This document shows, piece after piece, positions 33,304-43,253 of a stretch of 64,000 bases of DNA (positions within the stretch are counted from its first letter, which is position 1; every line of letters begins with the position of its first letter). This stretch comes from CALSMU01 sp965230225 (GTDB taxonomy: Bacteria > Bacteroidota > Bacteroidia > Flavobacteriales_D > Parvicellaceae), in assembly GCA_965230225.1 (NCBI GenBank), contig CBDDKM010000005.1:496001-560000 (forward strand), in the 5' to 3' direction. A program made the position numbers and the translations under genes. The notes under the pieces were generated by a model that worked only from the letters and a program-made list of their open reading frames with translations, was not told the origin of the DNA and did not search any database.

Positions 33304-33873
33304 ATGGACCTATATGAATTTATTAACTACCACCTAAACGAAAACTTTACTTGTAACAGTGAACTCCCCTTTTCGGTATATCCAAAAAAGTATGGAAAAG
33401 GAGAAGTCATTACCGATTATGGAGAAGTCGAAAAATACGGGTATTACATATTGAGTGGTATTACCCAGGCGGAAACAATTACAGAAAATAAGGATGTAAA
33501 TATTCTTGATTTTGTTTTTGAAGGGAGCTTTATCACTGCTTACATGTCGTTCATTTCTCAATATCCGTCCAATGTTCGGATATCTGCCGTAACCGATTGC
33601 GAAGTGCTTTCTTTTCATAGAAGTGAGATCTACAAAACCTACGAAACGTCCCATTTGGTAAGTGAACTAGGTAGGCGAATGGCTGAAAATAAGTTTATCG
33701 AAAAAACGCAACGAGAGATCAATCTACTCACCAAAACAGCTCAGGAAAGGTATGAGGAGTTGTTCCATTCTCATCCCAATATTATTCGCCAAATTCCCAT
33801 TAATCGAATTGCACTTTATTTAGGAATTCACCCGGAAAGTCTGAGCAGAATTAGGAAAAGGGTACATGGTTAG
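33304..33873 (+). CDS. Crp/Fnr family transcriptional regulator
   Basis: 189 residues from the ATG at 33304 (a TTG at 33280 would add 8 residues). An N-terminal cyclic-nucleotide-binding-like beta roll (about 1-125, with KYGKGEVITDYGEVEKYGYY and LSGI) and a C-terminal winged helix with IPINRIALYLGIHPESLSRI as recognition region. Such regulators are common in Bacteroidota and often act on their neighbours; here the nearest are a convergent SGNH hydrolase gene (4-nt overlap of stops) and the lipoprotein. The effector is unknown. Confidence 0.88.
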   Translation: MDLYEFINYHLNENFTCNSELPFSVYPKKYGKGEVITDYGEVEKYGYYILSGITQAETITENKDVNILDFVFEGSFITAYMSFISQYPSNVRISAVTDCEVLSFHRSEIYKTYETSHLVSELGRRMAENKFIEKTQREINLLTKTAQERYEELFHSHPNIIRQIPINRIALYLGIHPESLSRIRKRVHG

Positions 33874-35063
33874 TGGTTTAACCACTGGTTCCAAATTTCT
33901 TTACCCAACATTAGGTAGCTACTGCCTTTCATGTGCTCATCGTAGTTCCAGTACAAATGCTGGTTATTCGATTCGTGGTTAACAACGGTGGGAGTTAGAT
34001 CAATGAATTGAATGTTGAATTTGGAGCATTCTTCTGCCAGTATGCTTCTATGAATTTGATAGGCATCTTGAGTAAGATCCATGGACTCGTTGCAGGCCAC
34101 CTGGCACATTTCTAACTCATATTGTAAGTAGTATTTAGTAGTTTGGTTTTTACTTGGAATATAAACCACTACAGGTTGGGAGCCATTTTGTTGACAAACA
34201 TATTGGAAGAAAGGTATGGTTTCTCCCAGTTTTGGAGGGAGTTTTAAGTAATACTCTTCAACAAATAACCCATTTGTTCTAAACGGATTAAAAGTGGCTT
34301 TTTTCATCTCCTCTGCAATTCTGTCTGTTACCCTTAACTTTAGTTCAGCCTCATGCTCCGTCCAGGGGTTTCCCTCTTGAGGAGCTGGGTCCATAAACGG
34401 CTTACTTTCTCCTGTCCACCTGGATAAAATTGGATTGTTGCTGCGCATTTGACTGATCAGTTCAAATAACCTCGGTTTGTAGAGGTTGTAGTATTCCGGT
34501 TCCAGAAAATATTGTGGTACTGGAGGTTCATTCTGACCCAAATCATTGGCGTAAATGCAAAGAAAAGTAACATCCGGTTGATAGGCAGGAATGAGGTCGG
34601 CTACCAGTTGTAAGTACACGTTTAACCCTTGGCCCACTAATCCGGCATTCATTACCTCGTAACCATAGCCAGCACTTTTCTGAAAACCTTGAGGTATGGT
34701 TTGATCCTGATTGGCCATAATGCCCTCAATAAAGCTATCTCCAATAAACAACACCCTTTTTTGTTCGGTTGGTTTTTCGATGTTCCATTCTTTGTCTCTA
34801 AAGCCATACATGTTCATTTCATGAACAAATATGGCGTTGGTGTCCAGGCTGGACTGCCAGTGCATGGGCTGGTTTCTTACAAATTGCTCCTGGTTATTGT
34901 ACTGATTTAGGTTGGTGTAAATGGAACGATCTAAGTTCTTTAATTCATGAACAGGAAATACAATTCTTAGGGTGATTTCCTGAAACAGAAATACCACTAA
35001 CAGGTAAATAAGGATTTTTACCCATTTGCTCTTTTTCGATATTGAATCATGCTCCGTGCTCAT
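33870..35063 (-). CDS. Membrane-anchored SGNH/GDSL-like hydrolase
   Basis: 397 residues: one TM helix at about 15-33 (ILIYLLVVFLFQEITL), then an SGNH-hydrolase fold. Block I FIGDSFIEG with the Ser nucleophile, block II MNAGLVGQGLN (Gly), block III CIYANDLGQ (Asn), and a C-terminal NYDEHMKGSSYLML with the Asp/His pair. Such proteins deacetylate or esterify glycans or act with alginate/LPS O-acetylation systems. The substrate is not known. It is convergent with the Crp/Fnr gene. Confidence 0.75.
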   Translation of the reverse strand: MSTEHDSISKKSKWVKILIYLLVVFLFQEITLRIVFPVHELKNLDRSIYTNLNQYNNQEQFVRNQPMHWQSSLDTNAIFVHEMNMYGFRDKEWNIEKPTEQKRVLFIGDSFIEGIMANQDQTIPQGFQKSAGYGYEVMNAGLVGQGLNVYLQLVADLIPAYQPDVTFLCIYANDLGQNEPPVPQYFLEPEYYNLYKPRLFELISQMRSNNPILSRWTGESKPFMDPAPQEGNPWTEHEAELKLRVTDRIAEEMKKATFNPFRTNGLFVEEYYLKLPPKLGETIPFFQYVCQQNGSQPVVVYIPSKNQTTKYYLQYELEMCQVACNESMDLTQDAYQIHRSILAEECSKFNIQFIDLTPTVVNHESNNQHLYWNYDEHMKGSSYLMLGKEIWNQWLNH

Positions 35064-35285
35064 CGCGGCAAAAGATAATCAATAAAGAATCAGCTAGTTG
35101 CATTTGTAACTAAAATCTGTTTGGAGTGTCTTGTAACCAGGTGCGTTATACATGCGAAAAAATAATAATTGGACGAAGGAAAGCTGTTAATATTTAGATG
35201 GTTATTGAGAATATTGTTATATTTAAGGACCTGTCGAAATAACTCGAATGTCAGTTAGCCTGACTCTATAAACAATTTTACTACA

Positions 35286-38200
35286 ATGAAACACTTTTAC
35301 CTTGCTACGCTTGCGTTATTGTCTGGAGCATGCTTTGGGCAAAACATTAATCTGGGAACAGATAAAAACAATCTGGAAGTCACAGAACAAACACCAACCT
35401 CTATTGAATTAAATGTCTCTCTATCCGACTTGTCGTTTAAGGAGGTTAAGAAAGACGGAAACACCTGGTCGGAGATCGATGTTTCCGGTATGGTGAGTAA
35501 CCATGAAGTTGGATTACCGGAACTAAAAACCTGGAACAAATTAATCGATATTCCTTATGGAGCTCAAGTGGAGGTTAATATCTCTAAATCTGAGTTTCAG
35601 ATAGTGGACCTGAACCAATATGGGGTAAATACTCTTATTCCTGTTCAAAGAAGTATCTCTAAAAGTGAAGACCCTGCTAATGTGGTTTTTGCTAAGAACC
35701 AACAAGTATACTCCACCAATGCTTTTCAAAACAATTCGTTGGTAACGGTAGACGAATTGGGAAGCATGAGAGGACATCATTTAGGGAGAGTTGAAATTTG
35801 CCCTTTTGATTACAATCCTGTTCAGAATACGTTAAAAGTATATACCAACATCGAGTTCGAAATTGAGTTTCTAAATGCAGATTTAGGATTGACCGAACAG
35901 ATGCACAAGAAATATTACTCTCCTGCTTTTGAAGCTCCATTGAGTAAATGCATTAACAGTCAGATTTCCACAACTAAGGATTTGATCGTTACTTATCCGG
36001 TTAAATATGTAATTGTTGCACCGTCTGCATATCAGGCAGATTTACAACCATTAGTAGAGTGGAAAACCAAAAAAGGATTTCACGTTGTGGAGGCATATAC
36101 CGGTGATCCTGCTGTTGGTAACACCACAGCTTCTATTAAATCGTATTTAGAAGGATTGTATACTGCAGGAACTCCTTCTGATCCTGCTCCTTCTTATGTA
36201 CTATTAGTGGGAGATGTGGCAGACATGCCAACTTTTTCCGGGGTATATGGAGGCCATGTAACTGATCTTTACTATTGTGAGTACGATGGTGGTGGAGATT
36301 ATTACCCGGAAGTTTATTACGGTCGTTTCCCTGCTACAAACGCAGCAGAGTTGAACAACATGATCAACAAAACGCTACAGTATGAGCAGTATTTATTTCC
36401 AGATCCGGACTTCTTAGGTAGAGCAACAATGATTTCAGGGGTAGATGCTAGTATGGCTCCAACTTACGGAAATGGTCAGATCAATTACGGAAATGCCATG
36501 TATACTAATCTGGCTCACGGAATTCACTCTTCAACTTATTTATACCCTGCATCGGGGAGTAGTGGAGCAGCTATTTTAGCTGATGTAAATAACGGAAACT
36601 GCTTTGTGAACTATACAGCTCATGGATATTCAGGAGGATGGGCCGATCCATCATTTACCTGTACAGACGTGTATAATATGACCAATTATCATCAACCAGC
36701 CTTGATGATTGGTAACTGTTGTCAATCTAATATGTTCGACGATCCTGAGTGTTTCGGAGAAGCACTTTTAAGAGTTCAGGACAGAGGAGCTATTGGGTAC
36801 ATCGGAGGTTCTAATTTAACTTATTGGAATGAAGATTACTGGTGGGGAGTTGGTAATGGTCCAATTACAGCTAATCCGGTATATGATCCAACTACTTTAG
36901 GAGCTTACGACAAAATGTTCCACGATAATGGAGAAGCTAGAGCAGATTGGCACGTTACCAATGCTCAAATGATATTGGGAGGAAACCTTGCGGTAACTCA
37001 AGCTGCTAGTAGTTTGGAAGATTACTATTATGAAATTTACCACTTAATGGGAGATCCTTCGTTAATGACTTACTTTGGTGTACCATCAGCAATGGCGGTA
37101 ACTCATTTAAATGCAGTGCCAATTGGTACGGCTACGTTACAAGTTACGGCAGAACCGGATGCTTATGTAGCTCTAAGTTTAAACGGGGTGTTATTGGATG
37201 CACAAGAAACAGATTTGAGTGGATCAGTAACGTTAACTTTCCCGGCATTTAGTACCATTGGAACAGCAGATTTGGTGGTGACTAAGCAAAACAAACAACC
37301 GTATATTGGAACAGTTCAGATCATTACAACCAATGCTCCTTTTGTAGCTTACGATAACCACAGTGTTATCGATGTGGTAGGTAACGGAGATAACATTGCC
37401 GATTATAATGAGACGTTAGAATTGGACGTAACGCTAAGCAATTATGGAATGATTGATGCCACCGGTGTTACTGCTCAATTAGTGTGTACGAACCCATACA
37501 TTACCATTACTGATGATAATGATACCTGGGGAACCATTACCGCAGGAAACGCTGTAACAGTTAACGCTGCATTTGCCATGGACGTTGCTAATGATGTGCC
37601 GGATCAAACCATAGTAAGCTACGATATTGTTGTGGATGATAATTCAGGAGGAAGCTGGACTTCTTATTTTAACCTTACCGTTAATGCACCTGAATTAGTT
37701 ATTGGTATGGAGTCGTTAGACGATGCTTCCGGTAACGGAAATGGAAGATTAGATGCTGGTGAACAAGCTACCATTACGCTTCCTTCTAACAACGATGGAC
37801 ATTCGGCATGTACTGCATTAACAGGAACGCTGTCTACAACCAGTCCTTATATTACTATTACATCGCCAACAGCTAACCTTGGAACGATGGGTGCTAGTGG
37901 AACTTCGGATGTTGATTTTGTAATTGACGTAGACGCATCTACTCCGTTTGGAACCGAAGTTGAGTTTACTTATGATCTAGTGGATGGAGCTTATAGCGAT
38001 TCACACACCTTTACCATGATTGTTGGTTTGTTCTCTGAAGATTTTGAAACTGGAGACTATACTGCCTTTGAATGGTTGCCACAAGGATTAAATCCATGGA
38101 CCATTGATCAGAATATTTTCTATGAAGGAACTAACTCTTCAGTTTCCGGGACCATTTCTGATGATGAGGAATCAGTGATGGAAATCACTTTAGACATTAT

Positions 38201-38723
38201 TGCAGATGGTGAAATTAGCTTCATGAAGCAGGTTTCTTCTGAATCCGGATATGACTTCTTGAAGTTCTATATCGACAATCAACTGCAAGGAGAATGGGCA
38301 GGAGAAATTACCTGGTCGGCAGAAACATTTGATGTTACTGCAGGAACAAGAACATTCAAATGGGTTTACGAGAAAGATTACTCGGTAAGCGAAGGAGACG
38401 ATGCTGCATGGGTAGACTATATTGTATTCCCTCCAATGCAAAACTCTGTTGGTGTAGAGGAGAATGTATTATTAGGAGGATTTAGAGCTTACCCAAATCC
38501 TTCTGACGGGAACTTTACATTTGTTTTAGAAGCAAAAAGAAATACTGAAGGAAATATCAAAGTATACGATGCACAAGGTAAATTGTTAGAGCAGAATAAT
38601 GTTCAGTTATCTACAGGTGTAAACACTTTTGATTTTAGCCTAGAGGATAAAGCAGCAGGACTTTATATGATCCAACTGGTTGCAGAAGGAGAAAGCATTA
38701 AGCAACAAGTATTGGTGAAATAA
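35286..38723 (+). CDS. Gingipain-like C25 cysteine protease with T9SS sorting domain
   Basis: 1145 residues: signal peptide (1-18), a propeptide of ~200 residues, a C25 peptidase domain (about 235-600), Ig-like/CARDB segments, a cleaved-adhesin-like domain (about 915-1055, LFSEDFETGDYTAF), and a T9SS type A sorting domain (last ~80). Catalytic His is in NYTAHGYSGGWADPS (H446); the nucleophile is in MIGNCCQSNMFDDPECFGE, where C479 sits 33 residues after the His, the spacing of Porphyromonas Kgp (H444/C477). GDYYPEVYYGR and YIGGSNLTYWNEDYWWGVG also resemble Kgp. Secreted, probably surface-bound or released. Specificity cannot be read off. A terminator follows. Confidence 0.9.
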   Translation: MKHFYLATLALLSGACFGQNINLGTDKNNLEVTEQTPTSIELNVSLSDLSFKEVKKDGNTWSEIDVSGMVSNHEVGLPELKTWNKLIDIPYGAQVEVNISKSEFQIVDLNQYGVNTLIPVQRSISKSEDPANVVFAKNQQVYSTNAFQNNSLVTVDELGSMRGHHLGRVEICPFDYNPVQNTLKVYTNIEFEIEFLNADLGLTEQMHKKYYSPAFEAPLSKCINSQISTTKDLIVTYPVKYVIVAPSAYQADLQPLVEWKTKKGFHVVEAYTGDPAVGNTTASIKSYLEGLYTAGTPSDPAPSYVLLVGDVADMPTFSGVYGGHVTDLYYCEYDGGGDYYPEVYYGRFPATNAAELNNMINKTLQYEQYLFPDPDFLGRATMISGVDASMAPTYGNGQINYGNAMYTNLAHGIHSSTYLYPASGSSGAAILADVNNGNCFVNYTAHGYSGGWADPSFTCTDVYNMTNYHQPALMIGNCCQSNMFDDPECFGEALLRVQDRGAIGYIGGSNLTYWNEDYWWGVGNGPITANPVYDPTTLGAYDKMFHDNGEARADWHVTNAQMILGGNLAVTQAASSLEDYYYEIYHLMGDPSLMTYFGVPSAMAVTHLNAVPIGTATLQVTAEPDAYVALSLNGVLLDAQETDLSGSVTLTFPAFSTIGTADLVVTKQNKQPYIGTVQIITTNAPFVAYDNHSVIDVVGNGDNIADYNETLELDVTLSNYGMIDATGVTAQLVCTNPYITITDDNDTWGTITAGNAVTVNAAFAMDVANDVPDQTIVSYDIVVDDNSGGSWTSYFNLTVNAPELVIGMESLDDASGNGNGRLDAGEQATITLPSNNDGHSACTALTGTLSTTSPYITITSPTANLGTMGASGTSDVDFVIDVDASTPFGTEVEFTYDLVDGAYSDSHTFTMIVGLFSEDFETGDYTAFEWLPQGLNPWTIDQNIFYEGTNSSVSGTISDDEESVMEITLDIIADGEISFMKQVSSESGYDFLKFYIDNQLQGEWAGEITWSAETFDVTAGTRTFKWVYEKDYSVSEGDDAAWVDYIVFPPMQNSVGVEENVLLGGFRAYPNPSDGNFTFVLEAKRNTEGNIKVYDAQGKLLEQNNVQLSTGVNTFDFSLEDKAAGLYMIQLVAEGESIKQQVLVK

Positions 38724-38745
38724 TCCAATAAACAATACTAGATAT

Positions 38746-38780
38746 GAAAAGTGCAGAGCATAGCTTTGCACTTTTTTTTA
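38746..38780 (+). terminator. Terminator of gingipain-like gene
   Basis: AAAAGTGCAGAGC, a 3-nt loop, then GCTTTGCACTTTTTTTT: a stable stem followed by a T-tract, 23 nt after the stop. Confidence 0.85.
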
Positions 38781-38848
38781 TGTGCTGTTGTCACTTTTTA
38801 AGTTTTTGTAACACCTAACCAAAAGAGCATTATATCTTTTGATAGAAT

Positions 38849-39376
38849 ATGACAAGGAAAAAACAAGAGGAATTTCTAAAGCTCTACGAACCGGTTCATG
38901 AACGGTTCGAACGCTTCTGCAGGGCGAGAGTGTATGGGAATATGGAGTTTCGGGATTTGATGAATGAAACATTATTGATTGCCTATGAACGATTTGATTC
39001 ATTGCAATCGAAAGGTTCTTTTCTGTCGTTTCTGATAGGGATTAGTGTTCGGGTATTGGCCAATAACAACAGGAAGAAACGATTCGACCTGGTGGAAAAC
39101 GAAGAGAAAATAAAATCCTTTAAAGACGAAAATGTAAACGTAGAATCAAAGATGGAGGTATACCTGTTGCATCAGGCATTGTCTTATTTGCCCGAAGAAC
39201 AGCGAGAAGCCATCATATTGTTCGAAATAACAGGGTTTAATATAAAGGAAATAGCATCTATTCAATCCGCCTCCGAATCGGCTGTTAAACAACGATTGAA
39301 AAGAGGGAGAGATAAACTGAGAAGTATTCTTGTTTTTGAATCATCTAATAAAAATGGAGGGAAACATGGAAAATAA
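38849..39376 (+). CDS. ECF-type RNA polymerase sigma factor
   Basis: 175 residues with the sigma-70 region 2 pattern (EFRDLMNETLLIAYERFDSLQSKGSF, sigma2 helix with LIGISVRVLANNNRKKR) and region 4 (ALSYLPEEQREAIILFEITGFNIKEIA and SASESAVKQRLKRGRDKLR). Its stop overlaps by 11 nt the ATG of a single-pass membrane protein, the normal place for an anti-sigma factor. It lies just downstream of the gingipain-like gene, beyond a terminator. Targets are unknown. Confidence 0.88.
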   Translation: MTRKKQEEFLKLYEPVHERFERFCRARVYGNMEFRDLMNETLLIAYERFDSLQSKGSFLSFLIGISVRVLANNNRKKRFDLVENEEKIKSFKDENVNVESKMEVYLLHQALSYLPEEQREAIILFEITGFNIKEIASIQSASESAVKQRLKRGRDKLRSILVFESSNKNGGKHGK

Positions 39377-40823
39377 TCAGCTGGATCAATTATTTCAATT
39401 GGCAAAAAATGAGCAGCCAGAAGTTTCATTTCTGGAAATGAAAAGTCAGTTTTTACAAGCTGTTCCTTCAACGGGAAGCACAGCAGTAAAGGGGCTTAAA
39501 GTATTTACATTAAAAAACTTAATCATTATGCTAGTTATTTCAGGTGTTATAACGGGAGTGGTGCTAATGTTAACTACTCCAACTAACAATAAGAATCAAA
39601 ACGATCATCAAAAAGAGCAAAAAATATTGCCGGATAGCACACAACAATCAAAAATGGAAGCTCAGGTATTAAAACCAAAAATGAACGAGGTAGAGAGAAT
39701 TTATGTGGAAATAGAACCCAGGGAGAATATAGTTTTTAGGGCAGATTCTGTTAACGTAAGTGATAGTTCGATTCAGGAAGGTGGATTTACCTACGAACCG
39801 TATGTGTTCCCTGGCGATGAAGTGAGTGCCAAACAACCTCCGGTGTTTTACAAATTTCCATCCTTAACTGAAGAGGAAATAGAGGCCAATCACAAGCAGA
39901 AAGCTAAAATGCTAAAGGAATTGGCTAAACTGGATAAAAAGAAGTATGTGTATGTACCTAGCGGGTCGTATACCTATAAAGGGAAGCCGGTTTCGGTTCA
40001 AGCTTTTTATATGCAAACCACAGAGGTTACTAATTTGGAGTACAGAACATTCTTATTCGATTTATTAATTCACGGTCGAAACGATGAGTTTTTAAAGGCT
40101 AAACCTAATCAGGATGGTTGGGTAAATATTGATGGGGTTGAGGTAGCCTTTAATGAGCCGATGAAAGACCTTTATTTTTCTCACCCGGCCTACAATCAAT
40201 ATCCGGTAAATAATGTAAGTAGAGAAGGGGCCAATATGTATTGCATGTGGTTAAGTAAAGAATTGCAGGCTTACGATAAGAAAAAAGGAGTGTACAACGA
40301 TTTGAGAATTCCAACACAATACGAATGGGCGTATGCTGCCACAGGAGGACTAAACAATGTGGAATTTCCATGGGGAGGTTCATCGCCGCTAAATGCTGAA
40401 AAATGCTTTTTGGCTAATTATCGCCCGCTTAAATCTACTGTTCCTGCTATTGAGGAAAATGAAAAGGGACGATTCAGAAAAAAGAATAGAAGTAATGTTC
40501 CACTTATTAGGGGAGTATATGAGCAAAAGAGTGGAGAAGAGCTAAAAGGGGGTGAGAAATACTTTTACGCTGCTGATGGAGCTTTCCATACTGCCAAAGT
40601 AGATTCTTATAATCCAAATGGTTTTGGATTGTATAACCTATCTGGAAATGTTGCGGAGATGGTTTACTACCATGGTGAGGACAATACCCCGGGAACCAAA
40701 GGAGGAGGTTGGCTAAGTGATTTAGATGAGTTAAAGATCGAAGGAGAAGATAAGTACAAAGGCAAAGAAGACCCCCATGTTAATATTGGGTTTAGAGTGG
40801 TGATGACCTACTTAGGTAGGTGA
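39366..40823 (+). CDS. Membrane-anchored SUMF1-domain protein, putative sigma partner
   Basis: 485 residues from the ATG at 39366 (the frame opens earlier, but this ATG follows a GGAGGGAAAC ribosome-binding region). Residues 1-50 are cytoplasmic and acidic/amphipathic, 51-70 a TM helix (NLIIMLVISGVITGVVLML), 71-200 a flexible linker, and about 205-485 a formylglycine-generating-enzyme-like domain (YVPSGSYTYKGKPVSV, QTTEVTNLEYRTFL, IPTQYEWAYAATGG, GLYNLSGNVAEM, NIGFRVVM). The Cys pair of true FGE (RGGSFxCxxxYC region) is absent (GGGWLSDLDELKIEG), so it is probably a scaffold or sensor, as in GldJ/GldK. Overlap with the sigma gene suggests an anti-sigma role. Confidence 0.75.
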   Translation: MENNQLDQLFQLAKNEQPEVSFLEMKSQFLQAVPSTGSTAVKGLKVFTLKNLIIMLVISGVITGVVLMLTTPTNNKNQNDHQKEQKILPDSTQQSKMEAQVLKPKMNEVERIYVEIEPRENIVFRADSVNVSDSSIQEGGFTYEPYVFPGDEVSAKQPPVFYKFPSLTEEEIEANHKQKAKMLKELAKLDKKKYVYVPSGSYTYKGKPVSVQAFYMQTTEVTNLEYRTFLFDLLIHGRNDEFLKAKPNQDGWVNIDGVEVAFNEPMKDLYFSHPAYNQYPVNNVSREGANMYCMWLSKELQAYDKKKGVYNDLRIPTQYEWAYAATGGLNNVEFPWGGSSPLNAEKCFLANYRPLKSTVPAIEENEKGRFRKKNRSNVPLIRGVYEQKSGEELKGGEKYFYAADGAFHTAKVDSYNPNGFGLYNLSGNVAEMVYYHGEDNTPGTKGGGWLSDLDELKIEGEDKYKGKEDPHVNIGFRVVMTYLGR

Positions 40824-40868
40824 CAATACCACAAGAGAATGTGAAACCTAAAGCAAAAGTGAGATCAT

Positions 40869-40904
40869 AAAAAAAGCCATGACAATTATAGTCATGGCTT
40901 TTTT
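40869..40904. terminator. Bidirectional terminator
   Basis: AAAAAAAGCCATGAC, 7-nt loop, GTCATGGCTTTTTT; lies between the convergent SUMF1-domain gene and the foldase gene. Confidence 0.88.
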
Positions 40905-40927
40905 AGTATGGTATAAAACAGTTTTGA

Positions 40928-43120
40928 TTAGTTCATCACTGTTCTTTTCATTCTCCAATCTTTCAATCCACATGATTTAAGAAGAGCACCAGCTAATCTT
41001 CCTTCAGCTTGCGTTCTTAACAATCCTGTAACCGTTCCCTGGTTAACACTTAAATCTTCTGGGTAAGCAGGAGAAGTGTTATTTTCTACTAAAATCATGT
41101 ACACTCCATTCTCACCAGCAATTACCGGAGAAGTTTCTCCTGTTTTCATGGTGAAAATAGTTCCGATTAAGCTTGCCTCAGAATTTCCAGTTTGGTTCGG
41201 AAGGTTGTTCATCGATAAGTTTAATTCAGCAGATTGAGCAACAGCGTTTAGCTTAGTAGCTGCATCGTCAATGTTAGTAACACCAGCTAATTGCTCTTTA
41301 ATCATTGCTGCTTTCTTCTCTTTAATTACCTCTGGTTTCATTAGGTCTTTAACTCCGTCAAACTGAGCAACACCTTCGTGAGTTTCGCTAACTAAGTAAG
41401 CAACAACTACTTTTTCATCACCGATGTACTCTGGTTCAGAAATGCTTCCAACTTCACTGTTAAATGCCCATTTAAGAAGGGTCATGTTTTTAGGTAGCGA
41501 TTGTAGGTTAGGGTAATCCAAACGAATGTTATTGATTTCGATTGGAACTAAACCAAACTCTTCTGCTGTTTTATCAAAGTCACCAGCAGCAGCTTGCTCG
41601 TATAGAGCTAGTCCTTTAGTCTCGTAAACTTCTTGCTGAGTTTCTTTACTTGGTCTGATTTCAGAATCAACCACAGCAATCATTTTGAATTCGTTTTCAG
41701 CTTGTCCAAGTACTTCAACAATGTGATACCCGTAAGAAGTTTCAACCATATCCAATGATCCAATAGGTTGTTTGAAACTGAAGTCGTTAAACTCAGGAAC
41801 CATTTGTCCTTCTGGGAACCATTCGTAAACCCCTCCGGTAAATTTAGATCCAGGATCTTCAGTAAACAATTCTACCATTTCGGTAAACTTACTGGTATCA
41901 GCTTTTACTACTTGTAAAATACTATCAGCTAAAGCTTTCTTTGTAAGGTCATCTTCATCACTAACACCAGACTTAATTAAGATGTGACGTACAGTAGCCT
42001 CATTTCTTAATCCTGATTCTCTTACTTTAATCAATACAGATTTGTTACCGTGTAAGTATGGTCCAACAACTTGTCCCTGTGCAGCAGCAAGAACTGCTTC
42101 ATCAATTTCGTTAGAATATACTCCTCTAGCGTAAGGCATTGGAGGGAATACATCAATTACGTCAGGAGCTCTATTGTACATCATTGCTCCAATTGGTGTA
42201 GTTGCGTTGTTAGCAACGAACATTGAATCGTTTTTAGACGTTTCAAATGCTTTCTTCAAGTTGGACAATCTGTTGTTAGCATTTTCTTTATCTGCTTCTG
42301 ATGGCTCAATGTCGAAAGAAACGTATTTGATCGAACGCATTTCAGTTTGTTGCTCCCATTTCTTTTCGTATTGGTGAGCATCAAAGTAAGTTTTGATTTC
42401 CTGATCAGTAACCGTAATAGCAGAATCAGGAATAGAAGTATAATCTTTCAATACATACTTAATGTTTGCTTTAGTGTTCTCTTCAGCAAAGTTTCTTTTT
42501 GCATCCTGAGTTGTAGCAATCATTCCCAATTTCACCATGCTAATGTACTTCTCTCTGATTCTTGAAGTTCTCGCTTGCCATTCAAGGCTAGCCAATTGCT
42601 GAGTAGCAACCTGGTTTTGCGCTTGAGCATTGATCAATCTCATTAATGATCTGTTCAATGAATCACGATCGAAATTCCCTTCCTCATTTGTAAATTCCTC
42701 TTTTAAGAAATCAATTGGATCAGCACCAAATAAAATACCCATTTGAGGGTCATTCATTTCAGTTCCTGTAACAGCAAGTCCTAATAAGTCAATTTGAGTA
42801 TTAAGAATTGAGTCCATTACCATTTGCTGCCAAACCTGACCTCTAATTACGTCAGTTTCGTATTCAGTAAGTACGGGGTCCTGATTGTTTTGGAATTTTT
42901 CGTTTTTCTTAGCGTTGATCGCATTTGTAACTCGAGCCTCATAGTTCCACTCTGAGTCATACATTGGTTCTCCGTAAAATTCTCCAATTGGTTGCTCACC
43001 TCCCTGTCCGGAAATTCTATTCCAAATGGTTGATGGATCTACTACAAAGATCAATAGTGCAACACCAATAAGAACTACAAGTAAACCTTGTTTCTGTCTA
43101 ATTTTTCCAATTATCGCCAT
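40928..43120 (-). CDS. PpiD/SurA-like peptidyl-prolyl isomerase
   Basis: 730 residues from the ATG at 43120 (MAIIGKIRQKQGLLVVLIGV); the frame continues 33 nt further, but this is the family's usual start. One TM helix (about 11-29), a SurA-like N-terminal helical domain, a parvulin-type rotamase domain with ATVRHILIKSGVSDEDD, FTEDPGSKFTGGVYEW and VETSYGYHIVEVLGQ (about 335-480), and a further C-terminal PpiC-like region. It helps fold exported and outer-membrane proteins in the periplasm. Monocistronic. Confidence 0.9.
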   Translation of the reverse strand: MAIIGKIRQKQGLLVVLIGVALLIFVVDPSTIWNRISGQGGEQPIGEFYGEPMYDSEWNYEARVTNAINAKKNEKFQNNQDPVLTEYETDVIRGQVWQQMVMDSILNTQIDLLGLAVTGTEMNDPQMGILFGADPIDFLKEEFTNEEGNFDRDSLNRSLMRLINAQAQNQVATQQLASLEWQARTSRIREKYISMVKLGMIATTQDAKRNFAEENTKANIKYVLKDYTSIPDSAITVTDQEIKTYFDAHQYEKKWEQQTEMRSIKYVSFDIEPSEADKENANNRLSNLKKAFETSKNDSMFVANNATTPIGAMMYNRAPDVIDVFPPMPYARGVYSNEIDEAVLAAAQGQVVGPYLHGNKSVLIKVRESGLRNEATVRHILIKSGVSDEDDLTKKALADSILQVVKADTSKFTEMVELFTEDPGSKFTGGVYEWFPEGQMVPEFNDFSFKQPIGSLDMVETSYGYHIVEVLGQAENEFKMIAVVDSEIRPSKETQQEVYETKGLALYEQAAAGDFDKTAEEFGLVPIEINNIRLDYPNLQSLPKNMTLLKWAFNSEVGSISEPEYIGDEKVVVAYLVSETHEGVAQFDGVKDLMKPEVIKEKKAAMIKEQLAGVTNIDDAATKLNAVAQSAELNLSMNNLPNQTGNSEASLIGTIFTMKTGETSPVIAGENGVYMILVENNTSPAYPEDLSVNQGTVTGLLRTQAEGRLAGALLKSCGLKDWRMKRTVMN

Positions 43121-43240
43121 TTCTCTAACAAAATTAAGGCTGCGAATATACAATTACTAGTTGAGATATGAAAATAAAAATCTAATGATCTGTAGTGCTT
43201 GATTTTAGACCCGTTATCCGTAGGATATATCAAATTATTT

Positions 43241-43248
43241 TACCTTTG
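43241..43248 (+). promoter_or_regulatory. -7 promoter element (TACCTTTG) of hemJ
   Basis: TACCTTTG is an exact TAnnTTTG match, only 5 nt before the hemJ ATG at 43254, so the transcript would start at or next to the start codon. No clear -33 TTG is seen. Confidence 0.4.
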
Positions 43249-43253
43249 GCGAC

